Assembly (NCBI GenBank): GCA_016223085.1
Contig: JACRPS010000015.1
Location: 122,537-186,536, forward strand
Direction of reading: 5' to 3'
Length of the DNA: 64,000 bases
From: Chloroflexota bacterium
GTDB taxonomy: Bacteria; Chloroflexota; Anaerolineae; Aggregatilineales; Phototrophicaceae
The translations under genes were made by a program, and so were the position numbers. Under the pieces are notes generated by a model. That model was not told the DNA's origin. It worked only from the letters and a program-made list of their open reading frames with translations, and ran no database searches. Of the stretch, positions 8,491-17,893 are shown in pieces; the stretch's first letter is position 1, and every line of letters starts with the position of its first letter.

Positions 8491-10173
8491 CTAAACGAAC
8501 GCCGGTTCGTGATACACTCCGAACGCCTCGCGCATCACGTCGGTGATTTCGCCGAGCGTGCAGTAAGCGCGGGCGCAGTCCAGCAGGTAGGGCATGGTGT
8601 TGGCTGTGCCCAGGCAGGCATCACGCAGGGCGTTGAGCGCCCGTTCCACCGCTTCATTGTCACGTTCCCGGCGCAGCGTTTGCAGCCGAGCAACCTGCCG
8701 GTCGTAGCCGTTCGGGTCCATCTGCAAAATCGGGATGCTCGGCGCTTCCTCGCTGACGTACTTGTTCACGCCCACAATCGTCCGGCTGCCGGTGTCCACC
8801 TCACGCTGATGGCGGTAGCTGGCGTCGGCAATCTCCTGCTGGAAGAAGCCCACCTTAATTGCCGGAATCACACCGCCCAGATCGTCAATGCGCCGGAAAT
8901 ACTCGTACACGGCGGCTTCGGTCTGGTTGGTCAGTGCCTCCACGAAGTAGCTGCCGCCAAGTGGGTCAATTGTGTTAACCACACCGCTTTCCTCGGCGAT
9001 GATCTGCTGCGTCCGCAGCGCCAGCGTGACGGCGTGTTCGCTCGGCAGCGCCAGCGCCTCGTCCATACTGTTGGTGTGCAGCGACTGCGCCCCACCCAAC
9101 ACGGCGGCCAACGCTTGCAGCGCCACGCGGATCAGGTTGATTTCCGGCTGCTGCGCCGTCAGGCTGACCCCTGCCGTCTGCGTGTGAAAGCGCATCAGCC
9201 ACGAGCGCGGATTCTTCGCGCCGAACGTTTCTTTCATCTCCCGCGCCCAGATGCGCCGCGCCGCCCGCAGCTTGGCGATTTCCTCGAAGAAGTCGTTATG
9301 CACGTTGAAGAAGAAGCTCAGGCGCGGCGCGAAGTCGTCAATGTCCAGCCCGCGCGCCAGTCCCCAACGTACGTATTCCAGCCCGTCCGCCAGCGTGAAG
9401 GCTAACTCCTGTACGGCGGTGCTGCCCGCCTCGCGGATGTGATAGCCGCTGATGCTGATGGTGTTCCACTCCGGCATGTGCCGCGCGCCGAATTCGATGG
9501 TATCCGTCACCAGCCGCATGGACGGTTCGGGCGGGAAAATAAACTCTTTTTGCGCGATGTATTCCTTGAGGATGTCGTTTTGCAGCGTACCGCGCAGTTT
9601 ATCCATCGGTACGCCCTGTTTTTCTGCCGCAACGATGTAAAACGCCCAGATAATCGGCGCGGGGCTGTTGATGGTCATGCTGGTGGAAACTTCACCCAGA
9701 GGGATGCCGTCAAACAGGATTTCCATATCCCTGAGCGAACTGACGGCCACACCGCACTTGCCGAACTCACCTAGTGCTTCCGGCGCATCGGTGTCATAGC
9801 CCATCAATGTCGCCAGATCAAAGGCGACCGACAGCCCCATGTTGCCCTGTTCCAGCAGATATTTGTAACGCGCGTTGGTTTCTTCCGCCGTGCCAAAGCC
9901 GGCGAACATGCGCATCGTCCACAGCCTGCCCCGGTAGCCGCTGGCGTGGACGCCGCGCGTGAACGGGTACTCGCCCGGCAGCCCCAGGTCGCGCAAATAG
10001 TCGAGGTCAGCCACGTCCAGCGGCGTGTACAGCCGGTTGATTGGCACGCTCGACTGCGTGATAAACTCCTCGCGGCGCTCAGGCAGCCGTTCAAGCGCCT
10101 TCTTTAGTGTATCATTTTCCCACCGTTCGACGGCATCGGTTAAGTCGTCCAGCAGCTTTTTATCAAACGTCAT
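8491..10173 (-). CDS. icmA: Isobutyryl-CoA mutase-like large subunit (B12-dependent acyl-CoA mutase)
   Basis: 560 residues from the ATG at 10173, with GGAG nine bases upstream. It covers only the TIM-barrel substrate-binding part of the methylmalonyl-CoA mutase family, so it needs a separate B12-binding subunit that is not in this window. In methylmalonyl-CoA mutase the substrate carboxylate is read by Tyr89 and Arg207. Here the aligned residues are F90 (in [10 protein letters not shown]) and Q208 (in [13 protein letters not shown]). This is the Phe/Gln pair described for isobutyryl-CoA mutases, and the 118-residue spacing is identical. I infer isobutyryl-CoA/n-butyryl-CoA isomerisation. 2-hydroxyisobutyryl-CoA mutases have Ile/Gln, so they fit less well. 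The stop codon merges with a dispersed repeat. Confidence 0.85.
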   Translation of the reverse strand: MTFDKKLLDDLTDAVERWENDTLKKALERLPERREEFITQSSVPINRLYTPLDVADLDYLRDLGLPGEYPFTRGVHASGYRGRLWTMRMFAGFGTAEETNARYKYLLEQGNMGLSVAFDLATLMGYDTDAPEALGEFGKCGVAVSSLRDMEILFDGIPLGEVSTSMTINSPAPIIWAFYIVAAEKQGVPMDKLRGTLQNDILKEYIAQKEFIFPPEPSMRLVTDTIEFGARHMPEWNTISISGYHIREAGSTAVQELAFTLADGLEYVRWGLARGLDIDDFAPRLSFFFNVHNDFFEEIAKLRAARRIWAREMKETFGAKNPRSWLMRFHTQTAGVSLTAQQPEINLIRVALQALAAVLGGAQSLHTNSMDEALALPSEHAVTLALRTQQIIAEESGVVNTIDPLGGSYFVEALTNQTEAAVYEYFRRIDDLGGVIPAIKVGFFQQEIADASYRHQREVDTGSRTIVGVNKYVSEEAPSIPILQMDPNGYDRQVARLQTLRRERDNEAVERALNALRDACLGTANTMPYLLDCARAYCTLGEITDVMREAFGVYHEPAFV

Positions 10174-10303
10174 TGCCGTTTCTCCACTAATGAATCCATC
10201 CATAACGCCGATTATAGCGTCCTTTAATTCGAACCGCGTCGAAATTGGTGGAAGAGTTCCGCGCGCCTGAATCGTCGCACAGTTCACGGTGATAGGGGAT
10301 ACT

Positions 10304-10331
10304 GTAGGGACACGGCAGGCCATGTCCTTAC
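10304..10331. repeat. Degenerate GTAGGGACA...TGTCCTTAC palindrome
   Basis: A member of the family with GTAGGGACA ends, here with a CACGGC/GCCATG core. It lies in the divergent gap between the mutase gene and the DUF1232 gene. Confidence 0.6.
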
Positions 10332-10360
10332 GAAACCGTCGTGGTGCTACGGGTATATTT

Positions 10361-10747
10361 ATGCTGCAAAACTGGAAGAATCGTGTCCGGCAGTTCAAAT
10401 TCAAAACCTACGCGCTCTATCTAGCCTACCGCGACCTGCGCACGCCCTGGTATGCCCGGCTGGTCGCGGCGGCGGTGGTGGCCTATGCCTTCAGCCCGAT
10501 TGACCTGATACCGGACTTTATCCCGGTGTTGGGCTATCTGGACGATCTGGTGATTGTGCCGCTGGGGATTTTTCTGGCGCTGAAGCTGATTCCCCCGCCG
10601 GTGATGGCCGACGCCGAAGCCAAAGCTGAGATGCTCCGCCAACAGGGCAAGCCGGTGAGCCGGGCGGGGGCGATCATCATCGTGGCGATCTGGCTGGCGC
10701 TGGCTGCGCTCGGTATCGCCCTGGCAGGCAGGATAATCGGCGCCTAA
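10361..10747 (+). CDS. DUF1232 (YkvA-like) membrane protein
   Basis: 128 residues from the ATG at 10361. The DUF1232 signature [20 protein letters not shown] lies near residues 45-64, inside a hydrophobic stretch. A second membrane helix is near the C-terminus ([20 protein letters not shown]). DUF1232 proteins are widespread small membrane proteins with no settled function. The ribosome binding site is weak. Confidence 0.82.
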   Translation: MLQNWKNRVRQFKFKTYALYLAYRDLRTPWYARLVAAAVVAYAFSPIDLIPDFIPVLGYLDDLVIVPLGIFLALKLIPPPVMADAEAKAEMLRQQGKPVSRAGAIIIVAIWLALAALGIALAGRIIGA

Positions 10748-10799
10748 AACGCCGGCATGTCTCCAAGCGGAGTATAATGAGGAAGAAAGGAGTAACGTT

Positions 10800-11018
10800 A
10801 TGGCACAAGTCACGTATGAAGAAGTGGTCAAGTTAGCGGAGCAGCTTACGCCGTTGGAGCAGCAGGCGCTCATTGCCCATTTGCAGGAAACGGCCAGACA
10901 TCGAGAACTTACATTTACAGAGTGGAAGGCATTGTTCGATTCGATGAAGGACAATACTCCTATCATTGCCGACATCTCACCCCGTCGTGAGGATTGGTAC
11001 GATGACGATGGGCGCTAA
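10800..11018 (+). CDS. VapB-like antitoxin, now without an intact toxin
   Basis: 72 residues, acidic C-terminus (SPRREDWYDDDGR). The N-terminal helix (YEEVVKLAEQLTPLEQQALIAHLQE) matches small antitoxins that pair with PIN toxins. AGGAG lies upstream of the ATG and a TATAAT at 10773-10778. The next frame overlaps its 3' end, as in toxin-antitoxin operons, but encodes only the start of a PIN domain. Confidence 0.72.
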   Translation: MAQVTYEEVVKLAEQLTPLEQQALIAHLQETARHRELTFTEWKALFDSMKDNTPIIADISPRREDWYDDDGR

Positions 11019-11094
11019 AGCCTTTGTGGATACCAACGTTCTTCTCCGCTCCACTGGTAGAGCAACATGGCTAATTACACTGAAACCGAAGTGA
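11002..11094 (+). pseudogene. Truncated PIN-domain (VapC) toxin remnant
   Basis: Thirty codons from an ATG inside the antitoxin gene. The peptide contains KAFVDTNVLLRST, the canonical first beta-strand and first metal-binding aspartate of PIN nucleases, then switches to unrelated sequence and stops. A full PIN toxin would be about 130-140 residues. The rest of the toxin has been deleted, and the CYTH gene now starts inside the remnant. A second in-frame ATG is at 11008. Confidence 0.65.
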
Positions 11095-11660
11095 AACTCT
11101 ACGTGCCGTACCTGGAAGCGGTGCAGGCGCGGCTGGAAACGATTGGCGCGAAGCTGACCGCGCCCCGCGTCTACGAGCGCAACGTGCGTTACGACAACGC
11201 CGAACGAAGCCTGACGCCCGCCGGAATCGTGCTGCGCCTGCGGCAGGACACGCGCGTCCGGCTGACGTATAAACGTGAAGGCGAAACGCACAACGGCATC
11301 GTCAGCCGGTTTGAAGCCGAAGTCGAAGTCAGCGACTTCGACATGATGGAAACGATTCTCGGCAGGCTGGGTTATACGCCGTATATGATCTACGAAAAGT
11401 ATCGCACCACCTACGAACTCGACGGCGCGGAAATAGTGCTGGACGAAATGCCATACGGCAATTTTGTGGAAATTGAAGGTGATGAAGATACGATAGAAAA
11501 GGTGATTAATCGGCTAGGCTTGCAGAAGGCGGCGCGTTATGATGGCAGTTATGCCGTTCTGTTTGAGCGCGCGCGCCGGGCCCTGGGCCTGACGTTCACC
11601 GATCTCACCTTCGCCAATTTTAAAGGCGTGGACGTGCCCGAAAGCGCGTTTCGCGTTTAA
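11067..11660 (+). CDS. CYTH-domain (CyaB-like) phosphatase or cyclase
   Basis: 197 residues. It begins with the CYTH signature ExExK (ETEVKL, residues 5-10) and keeps the alternating charged strands of the triphosphate tunnel (IVLRLRQD, VRLTYKRE, FEAEVEVSD, IVLDEMPYGNFVEIEG). CYTH proteins hydrolyse inorganic or thiamine triphosphates or act as class IV adenylate cyclases; sequence alone does not decide. The start overlaps the truncated PIN frame. A CHAD-domain gene, often a functional partner of CYTH, is at 27484-28434. Confidence 0.85.
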   Translation: MANYTETEVKLYVPYLEAVQARLETIGAKLTAPRVYERNVRYDNAERSLTPAGIVLRLRQDTRVRLTYKREGETHNGIVSRFEAEVEVSDFDMMETILGRLGYTPYMIYEKYRTTYELDGAEIVLDEMPYGNFVEIEGDEDTIEKVINRLGLQKAARYDGSYAVLFERARRALGLTFTDLTFANFKGVDVPESAFRV

Positions 11661-11691
11661 AGTTGCGCACCTGAAAGTGAGTTTTCTTGTG

Positions 11692-13023
11692 ATGCAAAAT
11701 TCACAAAACTTGCGAATATACTTATCGTTGCCAAGCAATTGGTCAAGTCGACGCAGTTTCGTCAGCTCACTCTTGTCGCTATTGCTACTCTTAGTTTTCA
11801 TTTCATATCTGAATCCTGTTACTGCTCGACAAACACCTTGTCAAGGTTCGCTACCACCACGCTTGACACTAGGCGAGTATGGGCGTGTGACACCAGGAGC
11901 AGCGAACAACCTCCGAACACAACCTTCAGCCCAATCTGACAAAATCGGTCAGATTCCAGGGGGCGATGAATTCAAAGTGCTTGATGGACCGGTTTGTGGC
12001 GATGGCTATAGTTGGTGGCAAATTGAATACAATGCTCTGGTAGGGTGGACACCAGAAAGCAGTGGTGATGAATACTGGTTAGAACCTATCGCAACTTCGA
12101 TGGAATCCATTGTTGTTTCTCCAACAATGACCTCTACTGACCTGCCTACTGTGTCACCAACCTCTACTCCACACCCATACTATGGAATAGGTCGCATTGC
12201 ATTTATAGCACGCAACAGTTTCGGATTTGCAATTTATGCAATTAATTCGGATGGCACAAATCTGCAACAACTCAGCAAATCCATGCCGGACGAGGCTTTT
12301 CCTCAAACATTAAGCTGGTCGCCTGATGGAAAATACATTGCCTTTGATGCACGAGTTCCTTATGAGTCAGAACTTGAACTGATGGAAATCCTAGTTTTAG
12401 AGGTGGTTACAGGTGAAATAACCCAGCTAACACATCGTCGGGGATTGGATCACTCACCACAGTTTTCACCTGATGGAACAAAAATTTTGTATGCTGCTGA
12501 AGTTACGACCAATCAGAGTGAAATATTTGTTATGGACAGTGATGGTAGTAATGTCCAGCAACTGTCCCATCTTCCCAGTGATAATTCCATGTCGGCTTCA
12601 TGGTCTCCTGATGGGAACCAGATAGCATTTGCATCGGATTATAATGGCAATTTTGACATTTATGTGATGGATGCTAATGGAGAAAATCCCCGACAACTTA
12701 CCCTCGATAGAGCCAGGGATTTAGCTCCTTCCTGGCTTCCAAGTGGACTTTCAATACGCTTTGCTTCTAACCGGGACGGAGATCAACTACGAGCAGACCT
12801 TGAGATTTGGTCAACATATGTTATTCCTGTAGAAGGTGGAAACCCACGCCGTCTAATAACTGGTGGAGGGTATTCGTGGTCATCAGACGGCAAATATATG
12901 GCCTATCTTCATAAAAACCCAGACAATAACATTCGTGGTTTATATGTAACGAATGGAAATAAGCCGGTGCTGATCTATGAATCAACATTTGATATGATGT
13001 ATAGCCTGAATTGGCAACCATGA
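11692..13023 (+). CDS. Exported SH3-like/TolB-type beta-propeller protein
   Basis: About 443 residues. A signal or anchor segment (SLLSLLLLLVFISYL) is followed by a bacterial SH3-type region with NNLRTQPSAQSDKIGQIPGG, and then by TolB/PD40 propeller repeats of the form SWSPDGKYIAF, QFSPDGTKILYA and SWSPDGNQIAFASD. It is probably extracytoplasmic; the ligand is unknown. I prefer the ATG at 11692; a GTG at 11677 is also in frame. The gene is visibly richer in A and T than its neighbours and uses different codons, which suggests acquisition by transfer. Confidence 0.82.
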   Translation: MQNSQNLRIYLSLPSNWSSRRSFVSSLLSLLLLLVFISYLNPVTARQTPCQGSLPPRLTLGEYGRVTPGAANNLRTQPSAQSDKIGQIPGGDEFKVLDGPVCGDGYSWWQIEYNALVGWTPESSGDEYWLEPIATSMESIVVSPTMTSTDLPTVSPTSTPHPYYGIGRIAFIARNSFGFAIYAINSDGTNLQQLSKSMPDEAFPQTLSWSPDGKYIAFDARVPYESELELMEILVLEVVTGEITQLTHRRGLDHSPQFSPDGTKILYAAEVTTNQSEIFVMDSDGSNVQQLSHLPSDNSMSASWSPDGNQIAFASDYNGNFDIYVMDANGENPRQLTLDRARDLAPSWLPSGLSIRFASNRDGDQLRADLEIWSTYVIPVEGGNPRRLITGGGYSWSSDGKYMAYLHKNPDNNIRGLYVTNGNKPVLIYESTFDMMYSLNWQP

Positions 13024-13087
13024 TACAAACATTGACAAGTCATTATATGGAAGCCAATCTTCCCGTAAGAATTAAGGAGCAACCCTG

Positions 13088-14713
13088 ATGTCCGTAGCAG
13101 AAGCGCCGAAAGCCAAACAGCAGCAGGAGCGTAAAGAACAGTTTGACACTTCATCAGGCATTGAACTTAAGCGGGCGTTTAGACCGGAAGATGCGCCGAT
13201 CAGTTACGAGCAAGACCTGGGCGACCCCGGCCAGTATCCGTTCACGCGCGGCGTGCAGCCGACGATGTATCGCGGGCGCTTCTGGACGATGCGCCAGTAC
13301 GCCGGTTACGCGACGGCGGAGGAGTCCAATGCGCGCTACCGCTTCCTGCTGGAACAGGGGCAGACGGGGCTGTCGGTGGCGTTTGATCTGCCGACGCAGA
13401 TTGGCTATGACGCCGATGACCCGATGGCGTTGGGCGAGGTTGGCAAGGTCGGCGTGAGCATCAGCAGCATCCACGACATGGCGCGGCTGTTTGAAGCTAT
13501 CCCGCTGGATAAAGTCTCGACCAGCATGACGATCAACGCGCCGGCGGCGATTCTGCTGGCGATGTACATCGCCGTTGGCAAGCGCCAGGGCGTGAGCGAA
13601 AATCAATTGCGCGGCACGGTGCAGAACGACATCCTGAAAGAATACATCGCGCGTGGGACGTATATTTTCCCACCGACGCCATCCATGCGGCTGATTACTG
13701 ATCTGTTTGCTTATTGCAAAACAAACGTCCCACACTGGAATACGATCAGCATCAGCGGCTACCACATCCGCGAGGCGGGCAGCACAGCGGCGCAGGAAGT
13801 CGCGTTTACGTTGGCAAATGGTATCGCTTACGTGCAGGCGGCCATCGAAGCCGGGCTGGACGTGGACGATTTCGCGCCCCAACTGTCGTTCTTCTTCAAC
13901 GCCCATAATCAATTCCTGGAAGAAGTTGCCAAGTTCCGCGCGGCGCGGCGCTTATGGGCGAAGATCATGCGCGAACGATTTGGCGCGACCAATCCACGCT
14001 CGTGGCAACTCAAGTTCCATACCCAGACCGGTGGCAGCACGCTCACGGCGCAGCAGCCGGAGAACAACATCGTTCGCGTGGCGCTCCAGGCGCTGGCGGC
14101 GGTGCTGGGCGGAACCCAATCGCTCCACACCAACAGCATGGACGAGGCGCTGGCGCTGCCCACGCAGAACGCGGTGCAGGTGGCGCTCCGCACCCAACAG
14201 ATTATCGCCTTCGAAACGGGGGTAGCCGACACGGTTGATCCGCTGGCGGGCAGCTACGCCATCGAACATCTGACGGACGAGATCGAGAAGCGCGCGCAGG
14301 ATTACATCAACCGGATCGACAGCTTCGGTGGGGCGCTGGCGGCCATCGAGAACGGCTTCGTCATGCGTGAAATCCAGGATGCGGCCTATCGTTATTTGCA
14401 GGCAGTCGAAAGCGGCGAGCAGATCATTGTCGGTGTGAACCAGTTCACCAGCAACGAAGAACGCCATCCCGAACTGCTTCGGGTTGACCCGGCCATCGAA
14501 GCGGCGCAGCGCCAGAAATTAGCCGACCTGCGCGCCCGTCGCGATAACAACAAAGTGGCAGAACTACGCGGACAGTTGGAAACGGCGGCGCGGGGAAAGG
14601 ACAACCTGATGCCCCTGTTTATCACGTGCGTCGAAAACGACATGACGCTGGGCGAAATCTGCCACACGCTGCGTGGTGTGTTCGGGGAATACAGGCCGCG
14701 CGTCAGTATTTAG
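13088..14713 (+). CDS. mcmA: Methylmalonyl-CoA mutase large subunit
   Basis: 541 residues, strong AAGGAG upstream of the ATG. It is a B12-dependent mutase large subunit lacking a C-terminal B12-binding domain, so it should pair with a separate small subunit encoded elsewhere. The residues that select the methylmalonyl carboxylate are present: Y71 (WTMRQYAGY) and R189 ([13 protein letters not shown]), spaced as in the Propionibacterium enzyme (Tyr89/Arg207). It converts methylmalonyl-CoA to succinyl-CoA, the step after the carboxylase at 19660-23311 and the epimerase at 32131. Contrast the paralogue at 8491-10173, which carries F/Q at these sites. Confidence 0.92.
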   Translation: MSVAEAPKAKQQQERKEQFDTSSGIELKRAFRPEDAPISYEQDLGDPGQYPFTRGVQPTMYRGRFWTMRQYAGYATAEESNARYRFLLEQGQTGLSVAFDLPTQIGYDADDPMALGEVGKVGVSISSIHDMARLFEAIPLDKVSTSMTINAPAAILLAMYIAVGKRQGVSENQLRGTVQNDILKEYIARGTYIFPPTPSMRLITDLFAYCKTNVPHWNTISISGYHIREAGSTAAQEVAFTLANGIAYVQAAIEAGLDVDDFAPQLSFFFNAHNQFLEEVAKFRAARRLWAKIMRERFGATNPRSWQLKFHTQTGGSTLTAQQPENNIVRVALQALAAVLGGTQSLHTNSMDEALALPTQNAVQVALRTQQIIAFETGVADTVDPLAGSYAIEHLTDEIEKRAQDYINRIDSFGGALAAIENGFVMREIQDAAYRYLQAVESGEQIIVGVNQFTSNEERHPELLRVDPAIEAAQRQKLADLRARRDNNKVAELRGQLETAARGKDNLMPLFITCVENDMTLGEICHTLRGVFGEYRPRVSI

Positions 14714-14714
14714 A

Positions 14715-14926
14715 GATTGAACCGCCAAGTGCGCCAAGAAGAAAAGACAATAGCGTACCGCAAAGAGCGCGAAGGGGCAAAGGCGCAAAGAGGATAAAGC
14801 AAAAGCGTAATCGCTTTGATGAAACCTGGACCTTTCTGCTGGCGATGTGTTCCCCGGCGGGTTGGAGTCGGCTTGAGCCGACTTCCCGCCGGAACCTGGC
14901 AGCCGGAGGATTTAACCTCTGGCTGC
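14715..14926. repeat. Repeat-filled intergenic region with two hairpins
   Basis: From 14717 the sequence carries AACCGCCAAG and GCAAAGG motifs shared with 24828, 32542 and 54902. A long hairpin lies at 14854-14892 (outer arms CCGGCGGG/CCCGCCGG, inner arms AGTCGGCT/AGCCGACT). A second lies at 14899-14926 (GCAGCCGGAGG with CCTCTGGCTGC, one mismatch). The second resembles the perfect palindrome at 24241-24262. No gene is visible here. Confidence 0.72.
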
Positions 14927-14944
14927 ACTACCGCCACCACGTTT

Positions 14945-15466
14945 TTAACGGGAGCATTTGCGTTTTAGCGGGGTGTTCTGCGCCAGATGGTGATCGTCGT
15001 GTTCGGCCACAAAGAAGGCATGGTCGAGGACACGCATGGGTTGTTGCAGGCGCGGGTGCAGAGCGGTCTGTTGAACCTGAGCTTCGCTGAGTTCATCGAG
15101 ACGGCGCACCAGCTCCGTTCGTTCACGGCGAAAAGCGGATAGAATTTTCCCAATGGTGTTGGTGTTATGGTCAGCGTCGTAAGTTTTCCGATTATTCAGA
15201 TCAGCGGTGCGTAAAACGTCCTGATTGCTCAGGAGATCGTCCAGACGCCCAAGCCACAGCGATTCCAAGTCCCACAAGTGGCCGGCATTTTCCTGAATGG
15301 ACCACTCCTCACCATCTCTCCGCGTTAAAACACGAGCGTCCAGCGATTCGACCAATTCTTCCAGCCGCGCCGGCGTTCCCCGCAGGCGCTCTACGATATT
15401 GGGGAACATCCACACCGGCAGATCAAACGTAAAGGTGCGCTCGAACCAGGCATATTCCGGTATCAT
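14945..15466 (-). CDS. DinB-superfamily protein
   Basis: 173 residues from the ATG at 15466, with GGAG seven bases upstream. The four-helix DinB fold is suggested by EWSIQENAGHLWDLESLWLGRL in the first half and VLDHAFFVAEHDDHHLAQ near the end. These supply the metal-ligand histidines of the family (first in AGHLW, then EHDDHH). DinB-fold proteins include thiol-dependent transferases and isomerases; the substrate is unknown. A second DinB-fold gene lies 167 bases upstream on the same strand. Confidence 0.8.
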   Translation of the reverse strand: MIPEYAWFERTFTFDLPVWMFPNIVERLRGTPARLEELVESLDARVLTRRDGEEWSIQENAGHLWDLESLWLGRLDDLLSNQDVLRTADLNNRKTYDADHNTNTIGKILSAFRRERTELVRRLDELSEAQVQQTALHPRLQQPMRVLDHAFFVAEHDDHHLAQNTPLKRKCSR

Positions 15467-15482
15467 TGCCAACTCCACCACT

Positions 15483-15640
15483 GACAGTCTTGTATAAAGA
15501 CTGTAGCGGGAGTAACCGTCGGCGAATATGTCCAAAACAAACCAGGCGTCGTCAGGAGCGCATCTTTTGGACGATGGTTACGGTGTTCAGCGGCGGAAGC
15601 AGGGGGCTGCTGCCGCTGACTTTGCTGCAAAGTCAGCGGC
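15483..15640. repeat. Hairpins between the two DinB genes
   Basis: A small hairpin is at 15483-15501 (CAGTCTT/AAGACTG). A perfect 13-base-arm hairpin is at 15612-15640 (GCCGCTGACTTTG, loop CTG, CAAAGTCAGCGGC). The second contains the TGA stop of the upstream DinB gene and could act as its transcription terminator, although no T-tract follows. Confidence 0.6.
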
Positions 15641-16112
15641 CCATAAAGTAAAAGGCCAAATCCTGATCGAAGGTGGGCGCGCCGAAGTCGTGCAGGGCGC
15701 GCAGGACCTGTGAACGGTGATCGGTGCCATGATTGGCGAGGTGCAGCAGCGTTTGCCAGACGGTCATCGGCAGCCCTTGTGGTCGGCATTGGACAGCCAC
15801 TTCATCCAGGGTGTTAACGTAGGCCATCACTTCATCAGCGACGCTCTCGCACAGTGAGCGCGTTGTGGCGCGGTTAGGGTAGTCATCCGGGTTGAGGCGG
15901 AACGAACGCGCGTCCGGCTGTCCTTGCAGGCCGCGCAGCCAGCGGGTATCGGTGGCCGCAAGATGCACCATATGATCGCGGATTGAGCCATGTGAATAGG
16001 GTACGTGCTGCACGAACTGTTCCTCCGTCAGCGTATTGATGCTGTCCCAGACGCGGCGGTGCAGCGTATAGTTATAGTCCATCATGGCGCAAACGACTTC
16101 AAGTGTCGTCAT
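15633..16112 (-). CDS. DinB-superfamily protein
   Basis: 159 residues. DinB-type metal-site histidines are visible in IRDHMVHLAATDTRWL (about residues 45-60) and LLHLANHGTDHRSQVL (about 122-137). It is distinct from the neighbouring DinB protein at 14945. The gene has a strong promoter (see 16150-16179) overlapped by an SOS-box-like inverted repeat, which may mean damage-related induction. The final codons and stop are inside a perfect inverted repeat. Confidence 0.82.
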   Translation of the reverse strand: MTTLEVVCAMMDYNYTLHRRVWDSINTLTEEQFVQHVPYSHGSIRDHMVHLAATDTRWLRGLQGQPDARSFRLNPDDYPNRATTRSLCESVADEVMAYVNTLDEVAVQCRPQGLPMTVWQTLLHLANHGTDHRSQVLRALHDFGAPTFDQDLAFYFMGR

Positions 16113-16149
16113 ACGTATAATCCTTCATTCAACAATTAAACTGAATCAA

Positions 16150-16179
16150 ATTATAGAACATATATTCTAGTCCTGTCAA
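16150..16179 (-). promoter_or_regulatory. Sigma-70 promoter with SOS-box-like palindrome
   Basis: Read on the minus strand: TTGACA at 16179-16174, an 18-base spacer, then TATAAT at 16155-16150, 38 bases before the DinB start. The spacer holds AGAATATATGTTCT (TAGAA/TTCTA arms), one base away from the core of the Gram-positive LexA box GAACATATGTTC. LexA control is inference only. Confidence 0.65.
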
Positions 16180-16229
16180 GCGTAAGGTGAGTATAATGGA
16201 GTGAGCAGCGAGGGTAAAGCGAGGCTGTC

Positions 16230-17111
16230 ATGCCGATCCATTCCGAGAAAAGCCTGTATCCCGGCATCAATATCCATCTGAATAGCCTGTTGCAGAACGA
16301 GCCGGGAGGCGGGTCCAATTTTCATGCTGAGTTTATTATCTATCTGCGCGAGCATCTTGATCGGGTGTTACCGCCGGGGTACTTCTCGCGTTCAGAAAAA
16401 TCGCTGCAAATCGAGGGATTTGACCCGGCAAGCGGCAAGGAACAACTTACCCCTTTGAGGCCGGACATCAGCCTGTACCGCGTTCCTGGTTGGACATTTG
16501 CAGAGCCAGCGCCATTAGAAACCACACCACCAACGGCCATTATTCCGATAGCCGACACATTAACCGAAGAGGAAACATTAACCGGGCTGGTGATCTATCA
16601 GGCGGGTGAAGGTGGCACGCTCGGGCGGCCCATTACCCGAATTGAAGTCCTCTCGCCCACTAACAAACCGGGCGGTTCGTATCATATTCCCTATCTGATT
16701 AAACGTGGCGATACACTCAAAAGTGGTTTGCGACTGGTTGAGATTGATTTTCTGCATGAAACACCGCCGGTTATCCCCGTGCTGCCCGATTATTCAAAAG
16801 GTGAAAGTGGCGCGCAGCCGTTTACCATTCTCATAAGCGATCCAAGACCGACCCTGGAACAGGGCCATACGACCATTTACAGCTTCGGCGTGGACAATGC
16901 TTTGCCGATTGTGGATATACCGCTGGCCGGGGCAGATCACTTACCCGTTGATTTCGGGCTGGTATACCATCATATGTACGAAAACGTACGTTTCTTTAGA
17001 ATGGTGATTGACTACAGCCAGGACGTGCCCCACTTTGGCCGCTACACCGAAGCAGACCGGGAAAAGATACAGGCGCGGCTGGCGGTTATTCGGCAACAAC
17101 ATGGTGGGTAG
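16230..17111 (+). CDS. DUF4058 family protein
   Basis: 293 residues. It matches the DUF4058 pattern seen in cyanobacteria and Chloroflexota: an N-terminal FHAEFIIYLREHLDRVLPPGY, then RIEVLSPTNKPGGSY, YLIKRGDTLKSGLRLVEIDFL, and a C-terminal VPHFGRYTEADREKIQARL. The central part resembles a nuclease-like core without a proven activity. A TATAAT at 16192-16197 lies upstream. The next gene encodes a TIR-domain protein 33 bases downstream on the same strand, so both may be one transcript. Function unknown. Confidence 0.82.
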   Translation: MPIHSEKSLYPGINIHLNSLLQNEPGGGSNFHAEFIIYLREHLDRVLPPGYFSRSEKSLQIEGFDPASGKEQLTPLRPDISLYRVPGWTFAEPAPLETTPPTAIIPIADTLTEEETLTGLVIYQAGEGGTLGRPITRIEVLSPTNKPGGSYHIPYLIKRGDTLKSGLRLVEIDFLHETPPVIPVLPDYSKGESGAQPFTILISDPRPTLEQGHTTIYSFGVDNALPIVDIPLAGADHLPVDFGLVYHHMYENVRFFRMVIDYSQDVPHFGRYTEADREKIQARLAVIRQQHGG

Positions 17112-17144
17112 TGGCAGACAATTGGCAAACAGAAGGGGGACATC

Positions 17145-17888
17145 ATGACCGACGAGGAACGGTTTCAGGAGTGGCTGGACAAAGTATGCGCGCGGGAACT
17201 GCCGCAGAACCCGATGGCGCGGATTCGGACGCTGGCGAAAGAACTGGCGGAAGGGGCGGTTGAGGAATGGTGGGGAACGGCCATCCGTACCTTTCGCGGC
17301 GAGATCATCCCCGGCGAGGAGAACGTTACCCGCTACCTGATGGGACGATGGGACAGCAACGCTCCGCGCCTGGGGCTGCTCATTCACAACAGCTATTTAC
17401 AGGTAGACGGTAACGACGTGGTTATCACTCGCTCCGCGTTTGATCTGCTGGAAGCGGCTGAACCGGCCAACATCTTTATCTCCTACAAACGGAGCGAAAG
17501 CAGCGCGTTTGCGCTGCTGGTGCTGGCGCGGCTGAAAGCGGCGGGACTGGAACCGTTCCTGGATTTATCACTTATACCCGGCGAGGATTGGCAGGCCGGG
17601 TTGAGGGAGCGTATCGCCAAATATGATTATCTGATCGCGCTGCTGGGACGGGAAACACTCAATTCCGAGGTGGTTTTGCAGGAAATTCAGTGGGCGCTGG
17701 AGGCCGGGTTGAGCCTCATCCCGATCTGGCACAACGGCTTCCGTTATCAGTCCGGCGAGTGGAATGTGCCTCCGGAAGTAGACCAGGCATTAACGACGCG
17801 CCATACGATCAGGGTGTTGGAAGAAAGCGCGCTGGCATACAATAATGCGATTGTGGAACTGCTCAACCGGTTTGGGATTACGCCGTAA
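17145..17888 (+). CDS. TIR-domain protein with a novel N-terminal region
   Basis: 247 residues, AGGGGG upstream of the ATG. Residues 1-105 form an N-terminal region with no family I recognise. From about residue 108 a TIR domain begins with NIFISYKRSES, continues through LEPFLDLSLIPGEDWQAGLRE, and has the catalytic-glutamate helix SEVVLQEIQWALE that in other TIR enzymes hydrolyses NAD. The loop LIPIWHNGF follows. Bacterial TIR proteins include immune NADases and scaffolds. It lies next to a DUF4058 gene and six bases before an SGNH hydrolase gene, so the three may be one operon. Confidence 0.85.
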   Translation: MTDEERFQEWLDKVCARELPQNPMARIRTLAKELAEGAVEEWWGTAIRTFRGEIIPGEENVTRYLMGRWDSNAPRLGLLIHNSYLQVDGNDVVITRSAFDLLEAAEPANIFISYKRSESSAFALLVLARLKAAGLEPFLDLSLIPGEDWQAGLRERIAKYDYLIALLGRETLNSEVVLQEIQWALEAGLSLIPIWHNGFRYQSGEWNVPPEVDQALTTRHTIRVLEESALAYNNAIVELLNRFGITP

Positions 17889-17893
17889 AGGTT

